A DNA stretch of 64,000 nt, from contig NW_017802380.1 in NCBI RefSeq assembly GCF_001625305.1, positions 3,580,086-3,644,085 on the forward strand, given 5' to 3'. Every line of letters starts with the position of its first letter. The first letter of the stretch is position 1. The translations under genes were made by a program, and so were the position numbers. The stretch is from Branchiostoma belcheri (taxonomy: Eukaryota; Chordata; Leptocardii; Amphioxiformes; Branchiostomatidae). A model generated the notes under the pieces. The model was not told the origin of the DNA. It saw nothing but the letters and a program-made list of their open reading frames with translations, and did not search any database. Shown in pieces: positions 22,301 to 32,417 of the stretch.

Positions 22301-23262
22301 GAGGTCGCCAGTAAAACACTGCTAAATAACCAGGCCCTTAAAAATGGTTTACCTGGCTAAGGTGTCTAAAGTTTTGTAAACACACCTTTCCCAAAGCCCG
22401 TGAGAAGGTCAGGTATGTAGACGGGCGGCCTGGAGGCGAACAGCTCGGACCTGTCCACCATCGCGTCTTTGACGGCAGCGTAGCCGTTCAGAACCACCTG
22501 TAACAGGCCGATATGATGATGATCAGACATTATAGATCTATGTAAACAATGTAAATTGTAAAGATATCTTATCAACAGTACTAGTATTAGCTAATAGCTG
22601 GTGAGAGCAGCTTGGAATACTAAGGCTCACTTTAGACTAGGAACGCTTAAAGGGTTTCGGGGTTGAAAAATGTTTCGGTGGCAGTAATTAGCCAGCTGGT
22701 TTTCAAGCCAGACGTTGCCAGCACACGCGCGTGTATTTAGCCAATATCATGATCATAGACTGTATACTGATCTCATCCGTAATCACACATTTACTAAGTT
22801 CGTATCGGTACTAGACTAGACTTGTAACTAGACCTGGCTCTGGTAGACTTACTGTTATCGCTTGCACTGTCCGACATAAATTGTCCAGTTTTCAAAGTAC
22901 ACAATGCAACGAGCCATACTGCTCGCTCGGTGTCTTTCTTATCTCCTAAGCACTAATAAGAGTTAGACATGAGAGCCCAAACGTTAACGTTACACACGTA
23001 CCACGTCTTGCATCCCTATCCTGATGGTGAGAACGTCCCCGTACTTCTGTCTCCACTCGCCCGTCAGCTTGAGGTGCGGCGCTCGGCCCAAGGCGAGGAT
23101 GTGCCCGAGAACAGGCACGCATCCTACCGGGTAGGGGGGAAGGTTCCTGGGCCATCTGAGATAGAGGCACGCCAAGAGGAAAGCAAGGAAGAACACCAGA
23201 GACGCCTGAACATTCAGGCGGGAAAACTCGAAGATCGACAGAAAGGACACAACAGTCGCCAT
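19335..23262 (-). CDS. Cytochrome P450, CYP2-like (clan 2)
   Basis: Eight coding exons (-): 23262-23002, 22497-22386, 22127-21985, 21753-21537, 21207-20924, 20526-20338, 19949-19814, 19513-19335; 1521 nt = 506 aa, normal for a microsomal P450. N-terminal membrane anchor (VFFLAFLLACLYL), Pro-rich hinge (PRNLPPYPVG), an RKRFSATVL C-helix region, I-helix AGIDT, K-helix EVQR (ExxR), FDPGRF, and heme loop PFSGGRRVCLGE with the cysteine ligand. All catalytic signatures are intact, so it is predicted to be an active ER monooxygenase taking electrons from P450 reductase. The substrate cannot be told. The exon 3 acceptor (AATACACAAG at 22128) is the weakest junction. Family assignment to CYP2 rests on the I-helix and on GIPHAT after the K-helix. 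Confidence 0.9.
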
Positions 23263-23565
23263 TTTTTGACTACTATTATGTTGTCCGTTTCTGGGGTCGA
23301 CGTAGGTCAGCGAAAGTATTTCATATTTATCTGTGCTTGTATGGGAACTATCAGCTGTCGATATAGATAACGTTTGCAACATGCCTTTTTTTATAGGCAG
23401 GTGGTCGATCATTGTTACCTAGCTTACGTTGAAATGCATCTTGCCATTTCCAAACAAGTTCTGGTGTAGTTGGTATCGCCTTAGGTCAAGGACGTCCTTG
23501 CTTAGGTCAAACGACGCGGTTGAATGAGTAAACACGCATGTCCTTGAATGTAAAGCAATAGGCCG

Positions 23566-23673
23566 TAGCCTGGTGTCCAAACCTATTTTAGCTGTCGATA
23601 TTCTCTTTCGTCCTCTGTTGTTTGCGGAGGCGACGAAAGGGACTAAATAAAGGTTTGGTATTAAACCAGGCTA
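23566..23673. mobile_element. 108-bp hairpin MITE with TAGCCTGG ends
   Basis: Inverted ends TAGCCTGGTGTCCAAACC and GGTTTGGTATTAAACCAGGCTA. Perfect 9-bp direct repeats AATAGGCCG flank it at 23557-23565 and 23674-23682. Confidence 0.8.
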
Positions 23674-23715
23674 AATAGGCCGAACATAGGAGTATTAGGC
23701 AAAGCCTGGTGACCA

Positions 23716-23790
23716 CATCCTCCTTCGCAGGGCTAAAATCCTCCGGTTCCTTCGAAGGAACCGGAGGATTTTAGCCCTGCGAAGGAGGAT
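23716..23790. mobile_element. Perfect loopless palindrome with flanking direct repeat
   Basis: Bases 23716-23791 are a perfect 76-bp palindrome centred on TTCGAA (23751-23756); every pair checks by hand. GGTGACCA directly flanks it at 23708-23715 and 23792-23799, as for an inserted element. It lies just upstream of the P450 gene (5' side). Confidence 0.75.
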
Positions 23791-23912
23791 GGGTGACCAA
23801 AAACTGACCTTCTCAAGGGGCCAGCTCGACGATCGCCCCCTGGCAGAACATACAGAAACTGCATTCCAGAAACACACACGAACGCGCACACACAGACACA
23901 CACACGCTGCAG

Positions 23913-23913
23913 T

Positions 23914-23941
<28 letters not shown>
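23913..23941. repeat. (AC)n microsatellite
   Basis: An uninterrupted CA run, preceded by degenerate CA repeats from about 23871. Open frames across it are artefacts of the repeat. The rest of 23800-24651 shows nothing coding and probably includes the zinc-finger 3' UTR. Confidence 0.9.
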
Positions 23942-23945
<4 letters not shown>

Positions 23946-24651
23946 AATACAGGGGATTATCAACTGATACTAATTTATGGTATGTGATTGTGGAACTCTT
24001 AATCTTAATGATACTAGTATTGGGCTATAGAGGGAAGATTACCATGGTGACTTCAAACAAAATCAACTTCATGAATTCTTTTAGTGTCTTTGAAAACACT
24101 TGCTTAATATTCTAATGAACAAGTAATGTGATAAATATTAATAGAAACAGGGCATCTGTATAAATAGTATAGGATTTCGTGCAAAAACAGTTTTATGTAT
24201 AAATCTATGTATTATTACAGGGTAAGATCTAAAAGGCTAAGAAAGCGAACAAGATCAAAAATAAAACTGCAAAACCAAGCTAACGTGTTAGTGCTACAGT
24301 AAAACATGTTAACATTCCATGACTGTTGTCAGAAGCCAAGGATTTCTGGCATACTTTCTAGTTTACATGTTGTTTTAAAAGAGAAGCCAAATATTTTTTA
24401 ACAGACATGTAAATAAAATATTAGATTATATATACTGTATGTATAAGTGCTATATTCTACCAACATTTGAAATACCTTTCTCCAGCTAAAAAATAATACC
24501 GTACTGCTTCAAATCTTAGAGTTACTGCTGTTCTTTGTGGTCCCTGAGTTGTAATGGAGGCTCCTGTTACAGTTACTGTTACAATGTGCTAAATTATGTT
24601 TACTGTAATTATGGTAAAATGGTTACCATAGTAACTTATTAGCATAACTTA

Positions 24652-26976
24652 CTAATTAGCAGCTGTATCAAGTTTGACTTTAACTGGACTGCCAAGGTCG
24701 CTGCTGTTGACATTGACTTTTGACCCCTCAGAAACTGGACTGCCAAGGTCGCTGCTGTTGACATTGACTTTTGACCCCTCAGAAACTGGACTGCCAAGGT
24801 CGTCGCTGTTGACATTGACTTTTGACCCCTCAGGGACTAGACTGCCAAGGTCACCGCTGTTGACATTGACTTTTGACCCCTCAGGGACAGAATTGTCACT
24901 GTTACCTTCATCAACCTTTGACCTCTTGGGGATGGGAATACCATGGTGGCTGCGGTTGTGCCAGTCCAGGGCGTGCTGCTGCCTTCCCGAGTAGTCGCAC
25001 TTGTCACACCTGAACGGTTTCTCGTCGGTGTGGATGCGTATGTGGACCTTCAGGTTATTTGCGTGCTTGAACCGCTGCCCACAGTACTCACAGATGTACC
25101 TGCTCTCGCCTGTGTGAACCACCTGATGCTTCGCCAGGTCGGACGGGTGTTCAAACCTGAGGGTGCAGTCCTCCCATGGGCAGGCTATAGGCAGGTGGTC
25201 CCTGTTCTGGGCGTAGTGTTTGTTCAGCTGTGAGCGGGTAGGGAAGGTTGCCGTACACGTCTGACAACGGCCTGTCTTCGCTTTCTTGAACCTACACACG
25301 TGTCTTTCCAGCACTTTCTTCTTAGAGCAGGAGAAATTACACTCGGGGCACCGCAGCATCTTGTGGATTCGGAGGTGGTACATGACGGCTGTCGGGGTGG
25401 CAAATTCACGGTCACAGGTGTCACACTTGTACGTCGCAGTGTCGGATTGAGTGAACCCGTTCATATGATCCTGTACATGGGAGTCATACAGGGACTTCAC
25501 CTTAAACTCTCTGCCACAAGTTTTACATGCAAACTTCTCTTCTAGTTCCTGAACTGGTGGGTTAGACTTCTGGTGGGTTAGAGTTGGGGTGGTGTCTTGT
25601 GGGGTGGCATCTTCAGTTTGGATGGCGTCTTTTTGCAGATGTTGGGTCTCATTTTCTTGCTCATTTGATTCCTCTTTTACAACGGTCTGCTTCTGAGTGT
25701 TCGATTTAAATTTCTTAGACCCCTGTTCTTTCTTCGTTTTCTTGGACCGACACACGTGCTTGGACATCACCTTCTTTTTGGAGCAAACGAAATTACAGTC
25801 TGGACACCTGAGCCTGTTATGTATGCGCAGGTGGTACAGGATGGACGTTGTCGTGGCAAATTCCCGGTCGCAGGTGTCACACCTGTACAACATGTCATCT
25901 ACCTGGGTGAAACCCTTGTTGTGGTCTTGCAGATGGGACTGATACAGCGACTTCACTTTAAACTCCTTCCCGCAAGTCTTACAGCCAAACGTCTCGTCTT
26001 GAGGCGGACAGTGAGATTTCTGTTGTAAAGTTGGCACAATGTTTTCTTGCAGAAGCGGAGTGGTCTTCTCTTTAGGTGTTGTCGTATATTCTTGCTTGAT
26101 ATGGATGCTGTTTTCTTTCAGCAGTGGGGTGATGTTTTCCTCCATGGTAGACCCAATACTAGTGTCCTCGTGCTTCACAACAGTCCACTTTTGTGTTTGA
26201 CTATCTCCCTTGCCCATGCTTCGAGGCTGCTGGATGACAGATAATGGCACAGCAAACTGTAAAGGGTCTAAGTTGCTCCCTACCCTCTTATTTATCTCCT
26301 GCATCTGTGATCTCTCTCTTGCTTGGTCTGTCCCAACAACACTAGACCTCATTTGTCCTACTGGAAAGCAATTGTTTATCGTATTATATGGGAAATAGCC
26401 TTGTTGAGGGTGGTATGCAAAACGGTATTGCCATGGACTGGGCAAGGTCCAGCTTTGCTGGTTTAATTGTGGATCACGAAAGCTGTCAGTGTGTTGTCCA
26501 TTTGCCATCATCATAGTGTCCCAGTGTCTTTGGTAATAGTCTGGAATTGGTCTCGAAGGATATGTTGCTTGCTGATAGAAGCTTAGAGGTGTTTGAACCC
26601 CAAAAGTGTGTCCATTGTTTTCAGATTCAACTTTCATATACATGGGTTTACTAGTTGGTGGAAAGTTTGGACCAAACTTGAAACAGCCCGGTTTGTCTCT
26701 GGTGGGATGAAAGTTGAAAGGTGCAGGATTTTTGTAAACCTTTGGCTCTGGCTTTACCACGTTGCCCAGTGTATCTAGTTGGTGTGAGAGAGATCGCTGT
26801 GTCTGAAGGGCTCTCTCTGTGTGCCAAGCAAAGGCCGAGACTTCAGCTTTGTCACTGCAGACATCAGTTGTCATCGGTGATTCTGACTTGAACATTGCAT
26901 TTTCCTTTGGATGAATCTCTGCCAATACACTTGAGCTTGACCTTGTAGTTTCTATGTTTTCCTTTCCTGCATACAT
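24652..26976 (-). CDS. C2H2 zinc-finger protein with a duplicated three-finger block
   Basis: 774 residues in one coding exon; probably a nuclear DNA-binding regulator. Residues 1-330 are disordered and Pro/Gln/Ser-rich with several SUMO-type motifs (VKPE, MKVE, VKHE, IKQE). Block 1 at about 332-409 (CKTCGKEFKVKSLYQSH, CDTCDREF, CPDCNFVCSKKK) is repeated at about 483-561 (CKTCGREFKVKSLYDSH and so on). Four further fingers lie at about 571-677, including a TGEXXY-linked pair (HTGESRYICEYC, HTDEKPFRCDKC). Total about ten C2H2 or C2HC fingers. The C-terminus has four 17-residue repeats. The initiator lies 81 nt inside the exon, whose acceptor TTTTTGCAG ends at 27058; an upstream non-coding exon is likely. 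No orthologue recognised. Confidence 0.85.
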   Translation of the reverse strand: MYAGKENIETTRSSSSVLAEIHPKENAMFKSESPMTTDVCSDKAEVSAFAWHTERALQTQRSLSHQLDTLGNVVKPEPKVYKNPAPFNFHPTRDKPGCFKFGPNFPPTSKPMYMKVESENNGHTFGVQTPLSFYQQATYPSRPIPDYYQRHWDTMMMANGQHTDSFRDPQLNQQSWTLPSPWQYRFAYHPQQGYFPYNTINNCFPVGQMRSSVVGTDQARERSQMQEINKRVGSNLDPLQFAVPLSVIQQPRSMGKGDSQTQKWTVVKHEDTSIGSTMEENITPLLKENSIHIKQEYTTTPKEKTTPLLQENIVPTLQQKSHCPPQDETFGCKTCGKEFKVKSLYQSHLQDHNKGFTQVDDMLYRCDTCDREFATTTSILYHLRIHNRLRCPDCNFVCSKKKVMSKHVCRSKKTKKEQGSKKFKSNTQKQTVVKEESNEQENETQHLQKDAIQTEDATPQDTTPTLTHQKSNPPVQELEEKFACKTCGREFKVKSLYDSHVQDHMNGFTQSDTATYKCDTCDREFATPTAVMYHLRIHKMLRCPECNFSCSKKKVLERHVCRFKKAKTGRCQTCTATFPTRSQLNKHYAQNRDHLPIACPWEDCTLRFEHPSDLAKHQVVHTGESRYICEYCGQRFKHANNLKVHIRIHTDEKPFRCDKCDYSGRQQHALDWHNRSHHGIPIPKRSKVDEGNSDNSVPEGSKVNVNSGDLGSLVPEGSKVNVNSDDLGSPVSEGSKVNVNSSDLGSPVSEGSKVNVNSSDLGSPVKVKLDTAAN
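24683..24890 (-). repeat. 51-bp coding tandem repeat, about four units
   Basis: Repeat starts at 24683, 24734, 24785 and 24836 (period 51 exactly). The units encode SEGSKVNVNSSDLGSPV with few changes, the last ones differing at D/G and P/L. The multiple of three keeps the frame. Confidence 0.9.
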
Positions 26977-27168
26977 GCCTGATGTTGTGCCCTGTTACAA
27001 GCTCGAGATTGCAGGAACTTGAGTAGCTGTAGTGATGATGACAGTCGACACTATCTGCAAAAATCAACACATCATGTTACTGATTTTTGCAACAAAAAAA
27101 AAGTTTGACTGCAGTCGGTCACCCTCCCCCCAAGTATGATAACTATTGGTACGTCTCTGGCCCATGTG

Positions 27169-27382
27169 TAGTCTCCACCAGACTTCTTTTGCGGGGTGAA
27201 TAAATCGTAGAAATCGGCCTAAAAAGGGTATTAATTGGCCAGAGAAGGTAGCCGGCAAGAGAAGCTTCTCGGCGGGGAAATGGAGCTTCTCTGACCGGCT
27301 ACCTTCTCTGGCCAATTATTACCCTTTTTAGGCCGATTTTTACGAATTTATTCACCCCGCAAAAGAAGTCTGGTGGAGACTA
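27169..27382. mobile_element. 214-bp hairpin MITE with TAGTCTCCACCAGAC ends
   Basis: The two arms of about 90 bp are near-complementary around a short centre near 27275. Perfect 9-bp direct repeats GCCCATGTG flank it at 27160-27168 and 27383-27391. It sits in the 5' intron of the zinc-finger gene. Confidence 0.85.
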
Positions 27383-27906
27383 GCCCATGTGGGTGGCCAG
27401 ACATTCCAGAGATATGCAGAGTAAGGTCCAACATCTATATATTATTTATGATATGAGCGGACAAAACGGCAAGTTACAATATCAGCAAATCGATGAACAT
27501 ATCTGCACAATAACATAACAAAGAAATGTCGATTTTGTAGCACAATTGTCCTTGGCGACCGCCCAAAAATTTTGACTTGGGCTCGAGGGACCCCCGACAG
27601 CGCAGAAGGCGGGTTCTAGTCTCCCGGCCCGGTCACTAGACCAGACCTTCTGTTCATGTTCCTAAAGCTTTGAGTTTGACAGCTCCGTTTAGTGACAGTT
27701 ATCGCTTAGAAACTGTGTTTCACAGAACACTATAACTTTAAGAAAACAAGAAGACCTCAAGAAATTGTAGAAAAGGGGTCATAAAATGGACCTCCTTTAC
27801 CCAAGGACACATACGCATACTGACATGGGATTTCACAGGAAGAAAAACTAAGAACAAACAATAACAAAACAGTGAATGAACTTGTCAACTCAAAAATGCT
27901 ACTCAC

Positions 27907-28100
27907 CAATATTGTACAGAAATCGTGGGCTACAGATTGTCCCCGAAAAACCGTTGTTTCAGCTGGAAACAGCGACGTTTTTCTGAAGTGTACCGTTATG
28001 TGTACAGCCTCCACTTTCGAACTGACCGCCGTCTCACCAGGGGGCGTCTGGAACCAATTATCTCCCAGAATCCTTTGTGGAACAAAAAAACTCGTTCCCA
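27907..28100 (-). other. Probable 5' non-coding exon of the zinc-finger gene
   Basis: A consensus donor ATTG|GTGAGT on the minus strand at 27907/27906 would splice to the acceptor at 27058. The 5' limit is a guess; the exon may start somewhere between about 28060 and 28140. An alternative is an independent non-coding transcript. Confidence 0.4.
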
Positions 28101-28140
28101 TGCCACCACAGTTGCCAAAGTTCTTGGCTCCTAAAAATTG

Positions 28141-30308
28141 TTTCTAGGGCTGAGAAAATGTTGGAATAAAAACAATGATATAATGAGATTTTTTCAAATC
28201 AGAAAAAAATGCTGAAACATGAAAATATGAAGAGAATGTGAATTCAAAGTTTCTTCTGACCGACATTATTATTATCAAGATCAACAAATAACAACAGTCG
28301 GGGAATACTATTTGTCTTTTATTCCGTAATTCCTGAACAGATGTTGCAACCTCAACATATCATTTTAATGATACACTTAAAATAGCATTTATATTAGACA
28401 ATAAATAACTGCATGAGAGTAAGTTGGCTTCAAGGTGGCATCATAATTTGTTGCAACTTGACGATTCATATATAAATTATAGTTGCGAATGATAATAATA
28501 GTACTTTATCAAGCTACAATATACTAGGCAACATCCATATGTCAAAACTTTTACAAAAGTTATGCTCTAGCATTTAGCTAGATCACAACAGTCAAAATTC
28601 TTTGTTGCATTGATTTTTTTCGTAACATATAGCATCTAACATTGGTTCTCTTCTCGACATTGTCTATATGATTCTCTGCATACTAGACTGTAGCCTCATT
28701 AAATTACTGTAATTCCTGACTTTCTCACCATACTTTTATGTTTGCCATTTTCGATCTCACTTTCTGTACTGTACATATGAACTTATCATTACCGTTGACA
28801 AATAACTTGCTTTCTTTTTTCTGCACCTGCCGCCACTGTAAACATACAGTTCCGTGATCACCTTCATTTTTCTCAGAGCACAAACTTTTGCTACAGCAAA
28901 CATAAAGTGAATTACAGTTGTCATCTGCCTGAAGTACATGTAATCTATTCCACCTGGGGGCATACACTGAAGGTCACTTAAGCTTGCTCTGACCTGTTTT
29001 TCAAGTAATTATCTTCAAGCAATTAAAGGTGAACAACAGAACTCTTCACAACACTTTCTTTGGTAAACAAAATATTCCCAAAATACCTTTAGCACTGATT
29101 CTTCATACTAAACATTTCTGACAGAGTTTTGAACTTATCTGGCCTGGCCAAAAATTGTATACTTTGTGCCACCTTGCATGAAATTTGATGTCACAGCCGT
29201 GGTGCGTAATGATTGACTGTCCAAGCTTGTGTACAGCTTTGTCACTTTTGGGTCAGAGCAAAGCAAATGACTATGTGCACCACATTCCAAGAAGGCTCAT
29301 CATACACGGATGTATGAGCCTTGACATCCAAGCTGTCAAGGATGTATGCTTCAATACCATCTATCAAAGAAAGTGTTCTGGAGATCTCTGGTGCTCCCTT
29401 AAATCATGGACATTAAAAAAAAAGCTTTTCTAACATAATTGCCTTAACCATGCAACCACCACCTTTCACCCTTTTGGATATAATCTGGTATCAAGACCTT
29501 GTATGCTGTTATTATCATTATTACACAGGTTATTCTGACAATAGCTTCTATTCAAAATAATTTTGGGCCTGTATATTTTGGACTAGTACTAGTAGCAGCA
29601 GCTTCAGCACCATAAGCAAGGCTTTTGCACATTTACACAATGTACATTTTATGACATTGACGCTCCAACAATAAGCTCCTGTGTGAGTCATATTAATGAT
29701 AATCATTTTCATGGTTTTTGCTACAACCTCCTCTGCTGCAGATGTGTTTCTGCTGTGTTACAACAGCCCTACAAGATTGTTTCAATCGCCAACTAGACAC
29801 ATGCGGCAAAAACCTTCTTTTCCCTCCAACTTAAATTATCAAGTCCCCTCTAAAATATATTACGTAAGAATTTACAGTACTGTATTTTGTTGGCTGCCTG
29901 ATTTTCTATACTTTGCAGTAGTAGCTGAGACTAAAATAATGTTGAATAAAATAATCAATATTTGTAATATCAATTGCTGCCACTTCTAGTTCTAGTTATT
30001 CATCTGGTTTTTCCTTGCAACACCAGAAGGTTTTGTTAGTATTTCTGAAAAACTTCACTGACTTTCCTTTAAAAAAATGCTAAGAAATCTATCTAAACAG
30101 AAGATAGAGCTATTGACAATATCTTTGGCAGCAAAAACTTTTCTCTCAAATAGGCACATGATACCTTAACTACCTGAAGTGTGCTTTTGTACACACCTCC
30201 ACACCTTTTTTAAAATTATGTATCTGCTTAATGTTTTCTGTGTGATGTTCAGCACATATTAGTACATGTTTAAGCAGTGAGCTGCAACCCTCACACTTTT
30301 TCATTATA
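28141..30308. other. AT-rich stretch; possible long 3' UTR of the next minus-strand gene
   Basis: No supported coding exon. A minus-strand AATAAA at 28323-28318 could end a transcript of the gene at 30309-32021, giving a 3' UTR of about 2 kb. Otherwise intergenic. Confidence 0.35.
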
Positions 30309-32021
30309 TTACCTTTTAAGGCTTAATCTGTGCATGCAAAGCTGTTGTGATATACACTTTGCCCAAACCATACAGCTATATGCCCTGAACAAATTGTTTA
30401 ACACCACCCATAACTTTTTTTCCAGACTTTGCATCACCACTACTGCTTGTACAGGTGTTGTTTTACTGTACCCTCCGCTTTCTACCATACCTTTACATTG
30501 TGCTAGCTTGGCCCCTATTTTAACAGTTAAGTTTTGAGCTATGAGTTGTCTATTTGTTTGTTCTAGAGGTGTACAGTTGTACAGTGGTACATGTACTTCT
30601 ACTTCAACAGTGGTTTGTAAAGTCTCTTTGATCTTGGAGTTATTATGTGAAATTTTCTTGGTCAGGGAGTTAGAGTTCTCTTCTTCTGTGGGACTTCTTA
30701 GGAAATCTCCCAGGTTGCCTTCCACTGAGGACCAATTCTTACAGGGAGGTATGTTGACTTTCTGTCCTGCAGAATTACAGTTCCATGTCGTGTCATGTTG
30801 CTGTTGGTCACCTCTCTTCAGCTTTGAGTGTAAATGCTGTGCTTCATTGCTGCCTTTGTCTTCACTGGTATATATAGTAGGTGCGTCGGGATGAACTCCG
30901 ATTTGTCCCAGATAAATTACAGTTTCCTTCCGAGGGAACATTGTTACTCCACAGTGAAGATTTCCAGGCACATCAGAAATGCTGAACTCGTCTGTTGTGC
31001 TGAACATCAGGCCTGTTTGGGAGAACAAAGAGTAGATGAAATTCATTTGACGCATTTTGTTATGACTACTACTATAGCCTAGTTCTTACACAGGATAAAT
31101 TACTAGTATATAGACTGCTGGGGTTTATGTAGCTGCTAATAGTAATATTTTGATGTGCTTCTGAACTTCATTTTCATGAGTGCACCTAACAACACAAAAT
31201 AAAGTACAATGTCAGCAAAACCTAGTTACAAATCTAACTGTTCAGAGCTTGAATATATAAAAATGTTATAGCCTTCAGGCCTTGCCAAGTGTTGCCATAC
31301 TCCAATACAACAATAAGAAGTCAACCACAAGACGTGCCTTCTATAAACAACAACAAACCTATCAAAAGGAACCCAAACAATAGCAGTGCACAGGTGTTGT
31401 TTGAATAGGATGTAACGTCATAATGTCCTTGATTGAACAAAAGATTCTGACAACGTGGTCAGAAATATAGTCCACAAAAATTATGAAGTGCATTCGATAT
31501 TTTGTGGATCTCCCATAGTAAGAATCATATTTTTCAAAGAAACTGTGGGACACAAACTAATTACTACCGGTATCTACCCAATGTAACGTTAGCAAAAAAA
31601 TAATAATAATAATATTAATACATTTTTTGTGTTTTTTTTCGCCAGACGTGGCTGCTGGGATTTACTGCTACTTTTACAGGTTTATGAAAACAACTATTTC
31701 CTGAGAACTTAACGTTACATATTTTCGTCTAAATACAGACTTTTGTTTTGACTCTACAGATATGAACTTAAAACTCAGGCCAAGCCAAAAATATTTGGTC
31801 TTGTGTACTAGCTGATCCTCCTAGATTAACACATAACGTTAGAAGGTTACTGTCTCAATAATAACAGTTTCTAGGACTTACCGTTCGGCCCAGAGATATA
31901 TAATAGGGTACAGCTCATCCCAGGTGTATCTCTGCACCAGGTACAGCCCGAAAAGCTCGATTTCTGTCACCCAACACAGCATAAGAAAGGCGCACAGAAC
32001 CAGCAAGACAGCACTAAACAT
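30309..32021 (-). CDS. Unrecognised protein with an N-terminal hydrophobic helix (tentative three-exon model)
   Basis: Exon 1 (32021-31882) begins MFSAVLLVLCAFLMLCWV, a signal anchor or transmembrane helix, then aromatic-rich sequence (RYTWDELYPIIYLW), and ends at a good donor. Exon 3 (31012-30309) opens after CCCAAACAG, encodes DEFSISDVPGNLHCGVTMFP, then low-complexity polar sequence, and stops at 30309. Their phases do not match directly. Inserting 31542-31373 (FFEKYDSYYGRSTKYRM..., acceptor CCCACAG) restores phase, but its donor (GG|GTTCCT) is poor, so the middle exon is provisional; an unseen exon is possible. I recognise no domain. Shares a short divergent promoter with the gene at 32418. 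Confidence 0.4.
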
Positions 32022-32417
32022 GGTCGCCTTTCATTCCTCCCACTCTAACTTGGGCACGACGATCTCGTTCCCGTGTAGACAAGACCGCATACAACTTACC
32101 CGCTATTCAGAATGAGAGCCGAAATTGACCCCTCAGATCGAGAAAGAAAGATTATGAAATCCAATAAAATCCGCTTCTTGTGTAAAAATATAGTTTTATA
32201 CTAAATAATGAACACTATGTATTCAATGTACGTTTTTAGATACAAAATGATATCCTTAACCGGGTTATGGGTGTACACCTATGGGGTCGTTGCTGAGGAG
32301 GATTAGGTCAGAGGTTAGCGTCTGCAGCATGATGGCGGTCTAGACAAATCTTCTCTCTCAACAACAACGGAAAAAACCTCCCGTGCGGCCGTTAAATCAT
32401 CGCGTTATCTCTCCAAA
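32022..32417. promoter_or_regulatory. Divergent promoter between two unrecognised genes
   Basis: 396 bp between oppositely directed initiators, with GC-rich patches around 32040-32070 and 32370-32410. No TATA box recognised. Confidence 0.5.

Noticed and set aside
23695..24115. Frames with CVCVCV or THTHTH runs
   Set aside because: Direct translation of the CA microsatellite and the palindrome.
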